A stretch of DNA of 64,000 nucleotides from Thomasclavelia cocleata (GTDB taxonomy: Bacteria > Bacillota_I > Bacilli_A > Erysipelotrichales > Coprobacillaceae). Both the position numbers and the translations under genes were made by a program. Below the pieces are notes generated by a model, which saw only the letters and a list, made by a program, of their open reading frames with translations, was not told where the DNA came from and ran no database searches. Location of the stretch: positions 1 through 64,000 of the forward strand of contig NZ_FOIN01000003.1 in assembly GCF_900102365.1 (NCBI RefSeq), read 5' to 3'. This document shows, in pieces, positions 1-8,266 of the stretch. Within the stretch, counting starts at the first letter, position 1; every line of letters starts with the position of its first letter.

Positions 1-847
1 GTTCTACCAGCCACCATTTTCCTCCTGCATGACTTGGATCTATTACTATTGGCAAATGTGTCAGCTTTTTCACCACTGGTATCGCCTGCAGGTCTAATGT
101 ATTTCTTGTATATGTCTCAAACGTTCTTATCCCTCTTTCACATAATATCACATTTGGGTTACCATTTGCCATTATATATTCTGCTGACATGATCCATTCT
201 TCAAATGTTGCACTTAATCCTCTTTTCAACAGAATCGGTTTCTTTGTCCCTGCCCCTACTTTTTTCAACAGATCAAAGTTTTGCATATTTCTTGCTCCTA
301 TCTGAATCAAATCCACTTTTTCATTAAATTCATCCAGATACTGTACATCCATCAATTCCGAACAGATTGGCAGTCCTGTCGCCTCCTTTGCTGCTACTAA
401 AATATCCAGTCCAGATGATCCCATCCCCTGGAATGCATATGGTGAAGTTCTTGGCTTGAAAGCCCCGCCTCTTAAAATATTAGCACCAGCAGCTTTAGCA
501 GCTTTGGCAATTTCAATTACCTGTTCCTTGCTTTCAACTGAACACGGACCTGCAATCAAAGCCAGATTTTCTCCACCAACTTTAACTCCATCAACATCAA
601 CGATCGTATCATCAGGATGAAAAGCTCGATTAGCTAGTTTATACGGCTCTGATACTTTCATTACTTTTTCAACACATTCTTCTACTTCAATTATTTTAGG
701 ATCAATTTGTGTGGTATCTCCAATTATTCCAATAACAGATTGTCCTGTTCCATTTACTACACTAACTCTTAAGCCTTTATCAATTATAATTTTTGATACC
801 TTTTCTACATCTTTACTTGTTGCAGACATTTTCATTACAATAATCAT
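1..847 (-). CDS. aroF: 3-deoxy-7-phosphoheptulonate (DAHP) synthase, C-terminus cut by window edge
   Basis: Condenses phosphoenolpyruvate and erythrose 4-phosphate, the first step of the shikimate pathway to aromatic amino acids. Reading the minus strand from an ATG at 847 (SD AAAGGGGT just upstream) gives an open frame to base 1. Residues 1-70 look like the ferredoxin-like regulatory N-domain of the AroA-beta/KDOPS-type enzyme. The TIM-barrel follows with motifs LIAGPCSVES, GGAFKPRTSPYAFQG, RNMQNFDLL, PILLKRG, CERGIRT and PIVIDPSHAGGK. A T-box leader precedes it, so it should be induced when a cognate tRNA is uncharged. By eye the 3' half is more GC-rich and uses more CTG/CAG codons than neighbouring genes. 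The family call is secure; the exact symbol is less so. Confidence 0.93.
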   Translation of the reverse strand, partial: MIIVMKMSATSKDVEKVSKIIIDKGLRVSVVNGTGQSVIGIIGDTTQIDPKIIEVEECVEKVMKVSEPYKLANRAFHPDDTIVDVDGVKVGGENLALIAGPCSVESKEQVIEIAKAAKAAGANILRGGAFKPRTSPYAFQGMGSSGLDILVAAKEATGLPICSELMDVQYLDEFNEKVDLIQIGARNMQNFDLLKKVGAGTKKPILLKRGLSATFEEWIMSAEYIMANGNPNVILCERGIRTFETYTRNTLDLQAIPVVKKLTHLPIVIDPSHAGGKWWLVE

Positions 848-894
848 TTGTTATACCCCTTTGTTGTTTATTTCAACTCCTGTATATAAATAAA

Positions 895-1170
895 AGCTCT
901 CTTCCTTAAAGGACGAGAGCCTATGCTTCGTGATACCACCTTAGTTTATTAATATATTACTATATTAACCTCATCGAGTACGCTATCTATATAGTTCATA
1001 CTCTTACACGTTAACGGGTGTCACCGGAGAAACCTACTACTAACGATTCAGTCCTCTACTCCAAGATGAATTCAATATTATCTAGCAGACCCTTTTCCAC
1101 CAGCCAAGAGCTCTCTATTCCACTTCAAATATTTACTATTTCTTTTCACAGTATTTATACCAGATGTTGT
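895..1170 (-). promoter_or_regulatory. T-box riboswitch leader of DAHP synthase
   Basis: On the minus strand the leader has a Stem I distal-loop motif (GGCTGGTGGAAA near 1105), the antiterminator T-box core AAGGTGGTATCACG near 930-943, and a terminator hairpin at 895-920 (GCTCTCGTCC / GGAAGAGAGC) followed by T-rich sequence. T-boxes read the aminoacylation state of one tRNA. I could not place the specifier codon with confidence, so the sensed amino acid (Trp, Tyr or Phe expected from the gene) is open. Confidence 0.9.
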
Positions 1171-1177
1171 TGCAATT

Positions 1178-1206
1178 ATTGTATACAATAAAATTAATAA
1201 TGTCAA
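1178..1206 (-). promoter_or_regulatory. Sigma-A promoter for the DAHP synthase T-box transcript
   Basis: TTGACA (1201-1206) and TACAAT (1178-1183) with a 17-nt spacer sit immediately upstream of the T-box leader on the minus strand. Confidence 0.7.
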
Positions 1207-1253
1207 CATGTTTTATAAAAAGATTCTCAAGTTATTTATTTAAGTCTACATCA

Positions 1254-1280
1254 GTCTATATAATTCTGGCGGTTATAGAC
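1254..1280 (+). promoter_or_regulatory. Probable operator dyad upstream of XRE regulator
   Basis: GTCTATA (1254-1260) and TATAGAC (1274-1280) form a perfect inverted repeat with a 13-nt spacer. A related direct copy, GTCTACA, lies at 1244-1250. The dyad ends 12 nt upstream of a TATAAT at 1293-1298 and so covers the -35 region of the gene at 1320. This is the usual layout for autorepression by an XRE protein; binding is inferred. Confidence 0.5.
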
Positions 1281-1319
1281 AATTAAATACGATATAATTT
1301 TGGTAAGAGAGGAGGGGCC

Positions 1320-1739
1320 ATGAATAATATTGATACAACATTAATTGGTAAATACATCAAAAGTATTCGTCTTTCAAAAGGATGGTCACAAGCAAAACTA
1401 GAAAATTTATCAGGAATATCAGCATCTTCTATTAGTAATATTGAACATGGTAATAAAGGGATATCTTATAATATGTCAATTCCAGCAATTGTAAAAATTG
1501 CTCATGCTTTTCAAATGAGTTTTTATGATATTCTTAATAACTCTGGTTTTTTATCATATATAGGAGATCAGCAGTTTTCTCAAAACAAATCACAAATTTA
1601 CATAACCAATTATGAATTAATAAATTTGTTTAATCGTCTAAGTCCTAGTGACCAACAAACTTTTGTTAAAGAAATACATCATCGTATAGAAATATCAGAT
1701 AAACAAAAGCAACAACATATGTATAAAAAACTTAGATAG
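1320..1739 (+). CDS. XRE-family helix-turn-helix transcriptional regulator
   Basis: A 139-residue DNA-binding protein. Residues about 7-65 form an XRE/Cro-type HTH, with recognition region SQAKLENLSGISASSISNIE followed by GNKGISYNMSIPAIVKIAHAF. The C-terminal half (about 80-139) is polar and has no recognised ligand domain. The ATG at 1320 has SD GAGAGGAGGGG. The inverted repeat GTCTATA/TATAGAC just upstream suggests it represses its own gene. It is monocistronic and ends in a terminator, so its other targets are unknown. A second XRE protein of similar size is encoded at 7688-8041. Confidence 0.88.
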   Translation: MNNIDTTLIGKYIKSIRLSKGWSQAKLENLSGISASSISNIEHGNKGISYNMSIPAIVKIAHAFQMSFYDILNNSGFLSYIGDQQFSQNKSQIYITNYELINLFNRLSPSDQQTFVKEIHHRIEISDKQKQQHMYKKLR

Positions 1740-1790
1740 AAATATCATAAATAATCCCTACATTTAATTACAAGTTTTAAAATTCATTAA

Positions 1791-1820
1791 AAAAGATTTT
1801 TATCTACAAAAATCTTTTTT
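1791..1820 (+). terminator. Rho-independent terminator after XRE gene
   Basis: The arms AAAAGATTTTT and AAAAATCTTTT are followed by T-rich sequence. Confidence 0.7.
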
Positions 1821-2081
1821 ATTTTATTACAACCAAAATATCATTTACTATACTCCAGATTAAATCATTATCACATCTCAATTATTTTTGTTTTAACTAC
1901 AAATTAATACTTTATATACACAATAATTTATTCTTATTTATTTGCTTTTAATAAAAAAATGCAAAAAAAACCTTTTACAGTCATAATTCGACAAATTTTG
2001 TCATCTACAATATGTAATAATATATTTGTAAAGCATTACTGCTTTTAAATCTCATGAGATTAATAAATAATTTACGTTAAA
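1821..2081. other. AT-rich intergenic stretch, no gene seen
   Basis: No open frame with a ribosome-binding site, no convincing structured RNA and no repeat was seen between the XRE terminator and the tRNA terminator. Confidence 0.5.
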
Positions 2082-2108
2082 TAAAAAAGTCAACATAACA
2101 TGCTGACT
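2082..2108 (-). terminator. Terminator after tRNA-Leu
   Basis: On the minus strand GTCAGCAT / ATGTTGAC (2089-2107) forms a hairpin followed by a T run (2083-2088), just downstream of the tRNA 3' end. Confidence 0.75.
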
Positions 2109-2118
2109 CATCAACAAA

Positions 2119-2205
2119 TGGTGCCCAAGACCGGACTCGAACCGGTACAGTATCGCTACCGACGGATTTTGAGTCCGTTGCGTCTACCAATTTCGCCACT
2201 TGGGC
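2119..2205 (-). tRNA. tRNA-Leu, anticodon CAA
   Basis: An 87-nt tRNA with encoded CCA. The acceptor stem is GCCCAAG / CTTGGGC, the anticodon stem is ACGGA / TCCGT around loop CTCAAAA (anticodon CAA, reads UUG), there is a long variable arm typical of class II tRNA-Leu, and the T arm CCGGTTCGAGTCCGG is intact. Confidence 0.95.
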
Positions 2206-2317
2206 AACTACCGATAATTATTATATATAATTTAAACAATAAAATCAATAGTAAATTTTAAATAATTAAATATATATTAAAAAAATAAAAAAATATATTA
2301 AATTTATTAAAATAGTA

Positions 2318-2346
2318 TTGACGAATTGCATAAAATAACGTATTTT
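2318..2346 (+). promoter_or_regulatory. Candidate sigma-A promoter
   Basis: TTGACG (2318-2323), a 17-nt spacer and TATTTT (2341-2346) lie 36 nt upstream of the small ORF at 2382. Confidence 0.45.
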
Positions 2347-2381
2347 TAGAAGTAAATAAACTAGACAGATGGGGTAAACAT

Positions 2382-2591
2382 ATGGAACGTGACAAAATTT
2401 TAAGTGAGCTTAATGAAATAACTAATTCACTAGATGCAACTACAGAAACTTTAATCGGATTACAAGAAAATGCTAAATATGAAGAAGCAATCAAAAAAAT
2501 AGATATTGATTTATATCTTGATTTACCAATCCAGGAATTGAGTCGATTAGCTAATCGTTTAGCTAATCTTACTAACGAACTTTTAAAATAG
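2382..2591 (+). CDS. Small helical protein of unknown function
   Basis: A 69-residue acidic protein, predicted almost wholly helical with heptad-like spacing (LSELNEITNSLDATTETLIG, then LSRLANRLANLTNELL), so a coiled-coil or helical hairpin is likely. It has no Cys, no signal peptide and no membrane segment. The start follows a GGGG SD-like stretch and has a plausible promoter at 2318-2346. A strong terminator directly after the stop isolates it from rsmF. I do not recognise a family. It is not a clear XseB (exonuclease VII small subunit), which shares only the size and helicity. Confidence 0.6.
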   Translation: MERDKILSELNEITNSLDATTETLIGLQENAKYEEAIKKIDIDLYLDLPIQELSRLANRLANLTNELLK

Positions 2592-2612
2592 ACAAGCAGC
2601 TGCTTGTCTTTT
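2591..2612 (+). terminator. Terminator after small ORF
   Basis: The perfect palindrome GACAAGCAGCTGCTTGTC (2591-2608) is followed by TTTTA. Confidence 0.8.
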
Positions 2613-2640
2613 ACTTTAACTTATTACTAGAAGGTGAACT

Positions 2641-3963
2641 ATGAATAAACTATTTAAACAAAGAATGAAAATATTATTAAAAGATGACTATGATGATTTT
2701 ATCGAAGCTTTAACAAAAGATCCTATAAAAAGTTTTTATCTTAATCCTTTAAAAAAAGATATTATTTCACATTTAAATAAACAATATCTAACAGCTCATC
2801 CGTATATAAAAGATGCATATTTTTATGACTATAATCATTATCCACTTGGCAAACATCCATATTTTAACTGTGGTCTTTACTATATTCAAGAACCTAGTGC
2901 AATGGCAGTAGCAAATTGTGTAGATTTTAACGCTAATGACTATGTATTAGATATGTGTGCTGCCCCTGGAGGAAAAACTTGTTTTGTTGCTAGCAAACTA
3001 AATCAGCAGGGAATGATGATTGCCAATGACATTAATAAACTAAGAGCTGGAATTTTATCAGAAAATATTGAACGTTTTGGACTGAAAAATACTATTGTTA
3101 CTAACTGTGATCCTATAAAATTAGAGCAGCACTTTAATAATTTTTTTGATAAAATCATCCTTGATGCCCCATGTTCTGGTGAAGGAATGTTCCGTAAACT
3201 TGATCAAGCAATTGAAACATGGTCAATTGATAAAATAAATGAATGTGCTTATATCCAAAAAAAATTAATTGATAGTGCTTATAAAATGCTTAAAAATGAC
3301 GGGATTCTAATATATTCAACTTGTACATACTCATTAGAAGAAAATGAATTTCAAGTAGATTATATGGTTAATCAATTACAAATGGAATTGTTAGATATAA
3401 AAAAACACCCTGGCATGTCTCCTGGTTATCAAAATAATAAAGTTGTCCGAATGTATCCACACATTAATAAAGGTGAAGGTCAATTTATTGCTTTATTAAA
3501 AAAATATAGTCATGATAAAAGTAATAAAACTAAATTATTAAAACCAAATATAAATCGTGAACAACTTAAACTAATTAATCAATTTTATCAAAATAATTTA
3601 AAGATAAGTGTACCACCACATTTATATAACTCAAATAACCATATTTATGCAATTCTACCACATTTCCCTGAATTAAAAGGAATAAAAATTCTTCGTACTG
3701 GCTTATATTTAGGAGAATGTAAAAAAGGGCGTTTTGAACCTAGTCATTCTTTAGCACTAACACTCTCTAAAAATGATGTAAAACATTATTATAACTTTAA
3801 AGCTGATGATCTTGAGATAAGCAAATATATTCATGGAGAAACACTATCTGGAACAAATCAAAAAGGCTATGGACTAATATTAGTTGATGGTTATCCATTA
3901 TCTTTCTATAAAGAAAGTAATAATCAAGTAAAAAATTTATATCCTAAGGGGTTAAGAAGATGA
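2641..3963 (+). CDS. rsmF: rRNA (cytosine-5-)-methyltransferase, RsmF/NOL1-NOP2-Sun family
   Basis: A SAM-dependent RNA m5C methyltransferase of 440 residues, expected to act on 16S rRNA. The SAM-binding motif DMCAAPGGKT lies at about 104-113. Motif IV DAPCSGEG lies at 175-182 (Cys178, product-release cysteine). Motif VI STCTYSLEENE lies at 226-236 (catalytic Cys228). The extra C-terminal region (about 290-440), with RFEPSHSLAL, matches the RsmF-like RNA-binding extension found in Gram-positive members. The ATG at 2641 has SD AGAAGGTGA. The stop overlaps the start of the HD-domain gene by 4 nt, so the two are co-translated. Confidence 0.92.
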   Translation: MNKLFKQRMKILLKDDYDDFIEALTKDPIKSFYLNPLKKDIISHLNKQYLTAHPYIKDAYFYDYNHYPLGKHPYFNCGLYYIQEPSAMAVANCVDFNANDYVLDMCAAPGGKTCFVASKLNQQGMMIANDINKLRAGILSENIERFGLKNTIVTNCDPIKLEQHFNNFFDKIILDAPCSGEGMFRKLDQAIETWSIDKINECAYIQKKLIDSAYKMLKNDGILIYSTCTYSLEENEFQVDYMVNQLQMELLDIKKHPGMSPGYQNNKVVRMYPHINKGEGQFIALLKKYSHDKSNKTKLLKPNINREQLKLINQFYQNNLKISVPPHLYNSNNHIYAILPHFPELKGIKILRTGLYLGECKKGRFEPSHSLALTLSKNDVKHYYNFKADDLEISKYIHGETLSGTNQKGYGLILVDGYPLSFYKESNNQVKNLYPKGLRR

Positions 3964-4415
3964 ACCGTTTTCATATCATCAAAGATATAGTTTATGATAT
4001 CCTAAATAATGAATGTTTTGGCACTCATCGTAAAAATGGTTTAGAGCATTTATTTAATGTAGCAAATATGGCTAACCTATTAGCAAAAACAGAAAATCTT
4101 GATCAAGAAACAGCTGCTATTATCGGAATTCTACATGATTTAGCAACATATAAATTTCACACTAGTTTTGATCATGCTAATCGAAGCAGTATTTTAGCTA
4201 AAGATATTCTATCCAAGAGTAATCTTTTTAGTGATGCTGAAATAAACCTTATTATTACAGCAATAAAAAATCATTCTTTTAAAGAAAGAATTGATGATAA
4301 ATATAGTGAATTAATAAAAAATGCGGACTTATTAGTCCAGCATTTAAATGAACCAGATGCTCTTCTTTCTAAAAATAAACAAACTCGCTTAGATAACTTA
4401 TTTAACAAACGATAA
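3960..4415 (+). CDS. HD-domain phosphohydrolase
   Basis: A 151-residue metal-dependent phosphohydrolase of the HD superfamily. The metal ligands appear as His29 (LEHLFNVANMA), the HD doublet at 59-60 (GILHDLATYKF) and an Asp near 108 (KNADLLVQHL). Substrate is unknown; short HD proteins hydrolyse nucleotides or other phosphate esters. Its ATG overlaps the rsmF stop (ATGA), so it is the second gene of a two-gene operon. Its 3' end overlaps the convergent hydrolase gene by 18 nt. Confidence 0.82.
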   Translation: MNRFHIIKDIVYDILNNECFGTHRKNGLEHLFNVANMANLLAKTENLDQETAAIIGILHDLATYKFHTSFDHANRSSILAKDILSKSNLFSDAEINLIITAIKNHSFKERIDDKYSELIKNADLLVQHLNEPDALLSKNKQTRLDNLFNKR

Positions 4416-5051
4416 AATAATTGGAGCTAATTTAGTACTATTAATAACATAACTGCTATGATCCTCTTTTGGTAATATCAATAATTTACTGCCACTAATA
4501 TTATGAGCTATCTCAATTGTATGACTTTCTTTAATCATATCTTTACTACCCGCTAGAACTAATGTTCTAGCTTTTATTTTTTGTAATGTATAATGATTTA
4601 TATGTGGCTGATCTAACATTAACTTAATCTTAGGATCTTTTTTTATAATATAAGCTGCTTTCATTATATAATAAACATAGTCTTTTAATCCTCTTGGCTC
4701 AATATTTGCCCCACTAATAATTAAATCATTAATCAAATCACTCTGACTTGCAACTAATAACCCAACAATTCCTCCATCACTAAAGCCATAATATATCACA
4801 TCAGTTAATCCAAGTTTTTTTATAAAATCCATTATATCTTCAGCCATCGCTTGATAACTATATTTTTCAACCTTAGAACTTTCACCATGACCTCGACTAT
4901 CTATACAATAACAAGTATAATATTCTTTTAATACTTCTACTAACTGATCAAAAATATGATGCTCCTCACCATTACCATGAACTAAAATCATTGTTCTTCC
5001 TTGACCAGTTACTTTATAAAATAATTCACTTCCATTTACTACTATCTTCAT
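4398..5051 (-). CDS. Alpha/beta-fold hydrolase
   Basis: A 217-residue cytosolic alpha/beta hydrolase. The oxyanion motif HGNG lies at 25-28, the nucleophile elbow GFSDG at 89-93 (Ser91), a likely acid at Asp171 (GSKD) and the catalytic His198 (KEDHSSY). It lacks a large cap domain: only about 50 residues separate the nucleophile strand from the Asp. The exact ester or other substrate cannot be told from sequence. It overlaps the upstream TfoX_C gene by 4 nt, so they form an operon. Confidence 0.88.
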   Translation of the reverse strand: MKIVVNGSELFYKVTGQGRTMILVHGNGEEHHIFDQLVEVLKEYYTCYCIDSRGHGESSKVEKYSYQAMAEDIMDFIKKLGLTDVIYYGFSDGGIVGLLVASQSDLINDLIISGANIEPRGLKDYVYYIMKAAYIIKKDPKIKLMLDQPHINHYTLQKIKARTLVLAGSKDMIKESHTIEIAHNISGSKLLILPKEDHSSYVINSTKLAPIILSFVK

Positions 5052-5305
5052 AATTTATGATCCTCATAAAATTGTTTTAAATCTGCTTTAATCTCAAAAT
5101 CTAACTGAGACTTCTTAATCCCATCAACAGCTCCTTCTAAACCATATAAAAGGTTTAAACAAGCAGAATCATCTATTGCCTGTATTTTCAACCAAGCTTC
5201 TTTTGCTCCAATTGCTTTTAACTTTTCAGGACTTTCAATTCCAACTTGAATTAACTGTCGATATACAACTTTTCCAATATTAGGCAAATCTTCTAACCGT
5301 TCCAT
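5048..5305 (-). CDS. TfoX C-terminal domain protein
   Basis: An 85-residue protein made only of the TfoX C-terminal helix-hairpin-helix-like domain: LPNIGKVVYRQLIQVGI, then IGAKEAWLKI, then LNLLYGLEGAV. Stand-alone TfoX_C proteins are common in Firmicutes. The domain occurs in competence regulators, but a regulatory role for this short form is not shown. SD GGAGG precedes the ATG. It is the first gene of a pair with the hydrolase downstream. Confidence 0.8.
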   Translation of the reverse strand: MERLEDLPNIGKVVYRQLIQVGIESPEKLKAIGAKEAWLKIQAIDDSACLNLLYGLEGAVDGIKKSQLDFEIKADLKQFYEDHKL

Positions 5306-5457
5306 TATTACCTCCCATAATTATTTTAACACAAAAAACAAGTAAAACAGTTATATAATTTCTTATGATAAATTAGATATAATTAACATACCAAAATAAG
5401 TAAAAATATAATAATATAATTAAAACTTCAAATTTGTGTTAGCATACATAAAATAAA

Positions 5458-5495
5458 GCTAGGAGTATAGTCATTAATATTTTTATACTTCTAGC
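5458..5495 (-). terminator. Terminator of the thyA-folA-plsC operon
   Basis: On the minus strand the stems GCTAGAAGTATA (5484-5495) and TATACTCCTAGC (5458-5469) pair and are followed by TTTATTTT. Confidence 0.75.
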
Positions 5496-5533
5496 CATTT
5501 TGATACCATCTTAACTTAATGATATTGACATTT

Positions 5534-6250
5534 TTATCCTTTGTCATTTTTTTTGATACACTTTTCAATTTGATCATGGACTAACTTTGCAATATCATTA
5601 GTATGCATATCTTTATATTCTTCATAATAAATAGGTTTTAAATAATGAATCTGTGCAGTTGTTTTTCTAATTGTATTATTATCAAATACTTTATAACAAT
5701 CGATCAAAGCAACTGGCACGATTGGAGCTTTTGCTTTAGTAGCAATTTTAAAAGTTCCACCTTTAAACTCTAAAATATTATTACCATTACGACTTCTTGT
5801 ACCTTCAGGAAAAACAAAAAAGTTTTGTCCATTAGCAACTTCATTTGAAACATATTTAATAATCTTAGCTCCTTCACGTACATTACTACGATCCATTGGA
5901 ATAAATTCCAACATTTTAATAATATCCTTCACCAAAATTACTGACGCCAATTCCTTTTTTACTATTGCTCTAATTGGACGACTATGAGTTTGAAAAATAG
6001 CCAAAGGATCAAACAGTCCCTGATGATTTGGAGCCACAAAATATCCAGATTCTTTAGGTAGATTTTCAATCCCATAACATTCCAATTCTACCCGTCCCTT
6101 TCGTGTTACAATAGCTACAACTCGATGAATAAAACCATAACGTTCTTGTATGGAATATTCATCAATATGTTTATACTTATTAACCTTATATCCCCACCAG
6201 TAAGGTAATCTTAAAATAACCCTTATAACAATCAATGCAATTCTTTTCAT
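5534..6250 (-). CDS. plsC: 1-acyl-sn-glycerol-3-phosphate acyltransferase
   Basis: Acylates lysophosphatidic acid to phosphatidic acid at the inner membrane face. It has 238 residues with a hydrophobic N-terminus (about 4-20). Block I is NHQGLFD at 75-81 (His76-X4-Asp81), and block III FPEGTRSRNG lies at 147-156. The third gene after thyA and folA, it starts 3 nt after the folA stop, so all three are on one transcript. The C-terminus (DQIEKCIKKND) is basic. Family assignment is firm; acyl-donor preference is unknown. Confidence 0.92.
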   Translation of the reverse strand: MKRIALIVIRVILRLPYWWGYKVNKYKHIDEYSIQERYGFIHRVVAIVTRKGRVELECYGIENLPKESGYFVAPNHQGLFDPLAIFQTHSRPIRAIVKKELASVILVKDIIKMLEFIPMDRSNVREGAKIIKYVSNEVANGQNFFVFPEGTRSRNGNNILEFKGGTFKIATKAKAPIVPVALIDCYKVFDNNTIRKTTAQIHYLKPIYYEEYKDMHTNDIAKLVHDQIEKCIKKNDKG

Positions 6251-6253
6251 TAT

Positions 6254-6724
6254 CTACCCTCGCTTATATATTTGTAAAGTAAATGTTTCAAATGGTTTTT
6301 CTTCAATAAGTTGATAACCAAACTCTTTAAAACTTGGAAAATAAGTTTCTCCAACATGTTTACCAGGAATCCGTGAAATCAGTAATTGATCAGCAATTGG
6401 CAAACATTGTTTATATATTGAAGCTCCTCCAGAAATAAAAAGATCTTCTCCACTTTTACGGTATTCTTCAATTACTGTTTCTAATGAATTTCTAACTTCT
6501 ACTCGATCATCTTCAAACGGTTCTAAACTCACCACAATTGTTTTACGATTAGGTAATGGTCTACCAATTGCTTTATATGTAGTTAACCCCATTAAAATCG
6601 TCTTATTGACAGTAGTTGCTTTAAAATGCTTTAGATCTTCTGGTACATTCCAAGGCATTCCATTACTAGAATCTTTTTTTCCAATTAATAAATCTTCATC
6701 TGTTGCTACAATTATACTAATCAT
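6254..6724 (-). CDS. folA: Dihydrofolate reductase
   Basis: Reduces dihydrofolate to tetrahydrofolate with NADPH, restoring the cofactor that ThyA oxidises. It has 156 residues. Visible motifs are the N-terminal strand ISIIVATDEDLLIG, the substrate loop GMPWNVPEDLKHFKATT, and the NADPH motifs MGLTTYKAIG and FISGGASIYK. A 6-residue charged stretch (GKKDSS) extends the Met20-type loop. Its ATG overlaps the thyA stop by one base (TAATG), a classic coupled thyA-folA pair. Confidence 0.95.
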   Translation of the reverse strand: MISIIVATDEDLLIGKKDSSNGMPWNVPEDLKHFKATTVNKTILMGLTTYKAIGRPLPNRKTIVVSLEPFEDDRVEVRNSLETVIEEYRKSGEDLFISGGASIYKQCLPIADQLLISRIPGKHVGETYFPSFKEFGYQLIEEKPFETFTLQIYKRG

Positions 6725-7611
6725 TATACACTTACCTTTCCTACTAATTTTCCATGACTCTGATAATCTTCAAGTTTAATATCTTCAATCTTATAATCAA
6801 AAATAGATTTAACCTCAGGATTTAAAACAAGTTTACACTTTGGTAATGGCTCTCTTTCAATTTGTTGTTTAATAACCTCAAAATGATCTTTATAAATATG
6901 AGCATCTCCAATTGTATGAATAAATTCCTTAGCTTGATAACCACATGTCTTAGCTAACATCTCTACCATCAATGCATAAGATGCAATATTAAAAGGCACA
7001 CCTAAAAAAATATCAGCACTACGTTGATACAATTGACATGATAAATACTTTTTATCTGCACTTACATAGAATTGTAGAAATGAATGACATGGTGGTAATG
7101 CCATATTATCTACCTGAACAGGATTCCAGGCACAAATAATATGCCTTCTTGAAAAAGGATTATTTTTTAAACTATCTACTAATTTAGCCAACTGATCAAC
7201 TCCTTCATAATTAAAATTTCGCCATTGTGCCCCATACACAGGTCCTAAATCACCATATTTTAAAACAAAGGGATCATTTTCTGGTAATTCTTTAATTCTA
7301 GTTACAAATTCCTCAATTGTTTCACCTTGATAATCAGATGACTTTTTATAACTTTCATATGGCCATTCATTCCATATCTTAACATTACGATCAACTAGAT
7401 ATTTAATATTTGTATCACCTTTAATAAACCATAATAATTCTTCAGCAATTGGTCGAATAAACATTTTCTTTGTTGTCATTAAAGGAAAACCATCTCTTAA
7501 GTCATAACGAGTCTGATAACCAAATACACTTCGAGTACCAGTACCTGTACGATCTTTGCGATCTTCTCCATTTTTTAAAACATATTTACACATTTCTAAG
7601 TATTGTTTCAT
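6724..7611 (-). CDS. thyA: Thymidylate synthase
   Basis: Methylates dUMP to dTMP using methylene-tetrahydrofolate. It has 295 residues. Arg21 and the phosphate loop DRTGTGTRS start the protein, the catalytic Cys175 lies in LPPCHSFLQF, and the dUMP-binding motifs are RSADIFLGVPFNIASYA and HIYKDH. A medium-length insertion (about 86-120) puts it between the short E. coli type and the long Bacillus ThyA type. It is the first gene of the thyA-folA-plsC operon. Confidence 0.97.
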   Translation of the reverse strand: MKQYLEMCKYVLKNGEDRKDRTGTGTRSVFGYQTRYDLRDGFPLMTTKKMFIRPIAEELLWFIKGDTNIKYLVDRNVKIWNEWPYESYKKSSDYQGETIEEFVTRIKELPENDPFVLKYGDLGPVYGAQWRNFNYEGVDQLAKLVDSLKNNPFSRRHIICAWNPVQVDNMALPPCHSFLQFYVSADKKYLSCQLYQRSADIFLGVPFNIASYALMVEMLAKTCGYQAKEFIHTIGDAHIYKDHFEVIKQQIEREPLPKCKLVLNPEVKSIFDYKIEDIKLEDYQSHGKLVGKVSV

Positions 7612-7665
7612 TTTCTACACCTCGTTTGTTATTGTACAATAAAAACTCTCGTTAATAAACTAAAA

Positions 7666-7689
7666 AAACACTTTTATCAAAAAGTGTTT
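7666..7689 (-). terminator. Terminator after XRE gene
   Basis: The hairpin AAACACTTTT / AAAAGTGTTT is followed on the minus strand by TTTTTTAG. It overlaps the last codon of the gene at 7688. Confidence 0.75.
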
Positions 7690-8041
7690 ATGATTTAGTT
7701 ACCTTATTATATCGTCTTAAAGAAGTTTTTATCGACTTCATAATATCAATAATCAACTTCAATTCATTAGGATTACAATCAAGCAAAAGGCAATTAATCT
7801 CATCAATATAAATCCGTTCTGCTTCAACTAAACTGTCACATAGTAAAAAATCAGCAGATACAGCTAATGCATTAGCAATGCTTATCAAAGTAGGCAAACT
7901 CAGTTTTGTCGCCCCACGTTCAATATGTGATATATTCGTGGGAGAAATATTTGAAATCTCAGCTAGGGTCTGTTGAGAAAGATTTTGAGAAATCCGTTCT
8001 TCTCTTATTCTTTTGCCAATAAGTTTGTAATCTATTTCCAT
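7688..8041 (-). CDS. XRE-family transcriptional regulator
   Basis: A 117-residue protein. Residues about 7-66 are an XRE HTH (IGKRIREERISQNLSQQTLA, then ISPTNISHIERG, then LPTLISIANALAVSADFLL). The C-terminal tail (about 70-117: EAERIYIDEINCLLLDCNP, then LKLIIDIMKSIKTSL) resembles the short dimerisation tail of small clostridial regulators. It is monocistronic with its own terminator. It is divergent from the TIM-barrel gene at 8267, so it may control that gene, but no clear operator was found between them. Confidence 0.87.
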   Translation of the reverse strand: MEIDYKLIGKRIREERISQNLSQQTLAEISNISPTNISHIERGATKLSLPTLISIANALAVSADFLLCDSLVEAERIYIDEINCLLLDCNPNELKLIIDIMKSIKTSLRRYNKVTKS

Positions 8042-8266
8042 TGTGATTCCTCCAATGTTTTTATTGTATCTTCCAAAAAGATATCTTAAAATATATTCTA
8101 CATCCCATTAGGATACCTGATATATTATTCCCATTTATTATTATTTTTATTCATTCTTTTTTTGCCTATATATATTTAAATTTGTCTATGTTATAATAAA
8201 ATTACTTATTTCTAAATAAATAATTCTCACCCAAACATTAGGTAAAAATAGAAAGGAAATTAAAAA

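Noticed and set aside
711-893. 60-codon plus-strand frame
   Set aside because: It lies antisense to the start of the DAHP synthase gene, which has clear family motifs; no SD was seen.
1740-2120. CRISPR array or repeat cluster
   Set aside because: No regularly spaced direct repeats were found here or elsewhere in the window.
2258-2494. 78-codon minus-strand frame
   Set aside because: It overlaps the small ORF at 2382 on the other strand, has no SD, and is low complexity.
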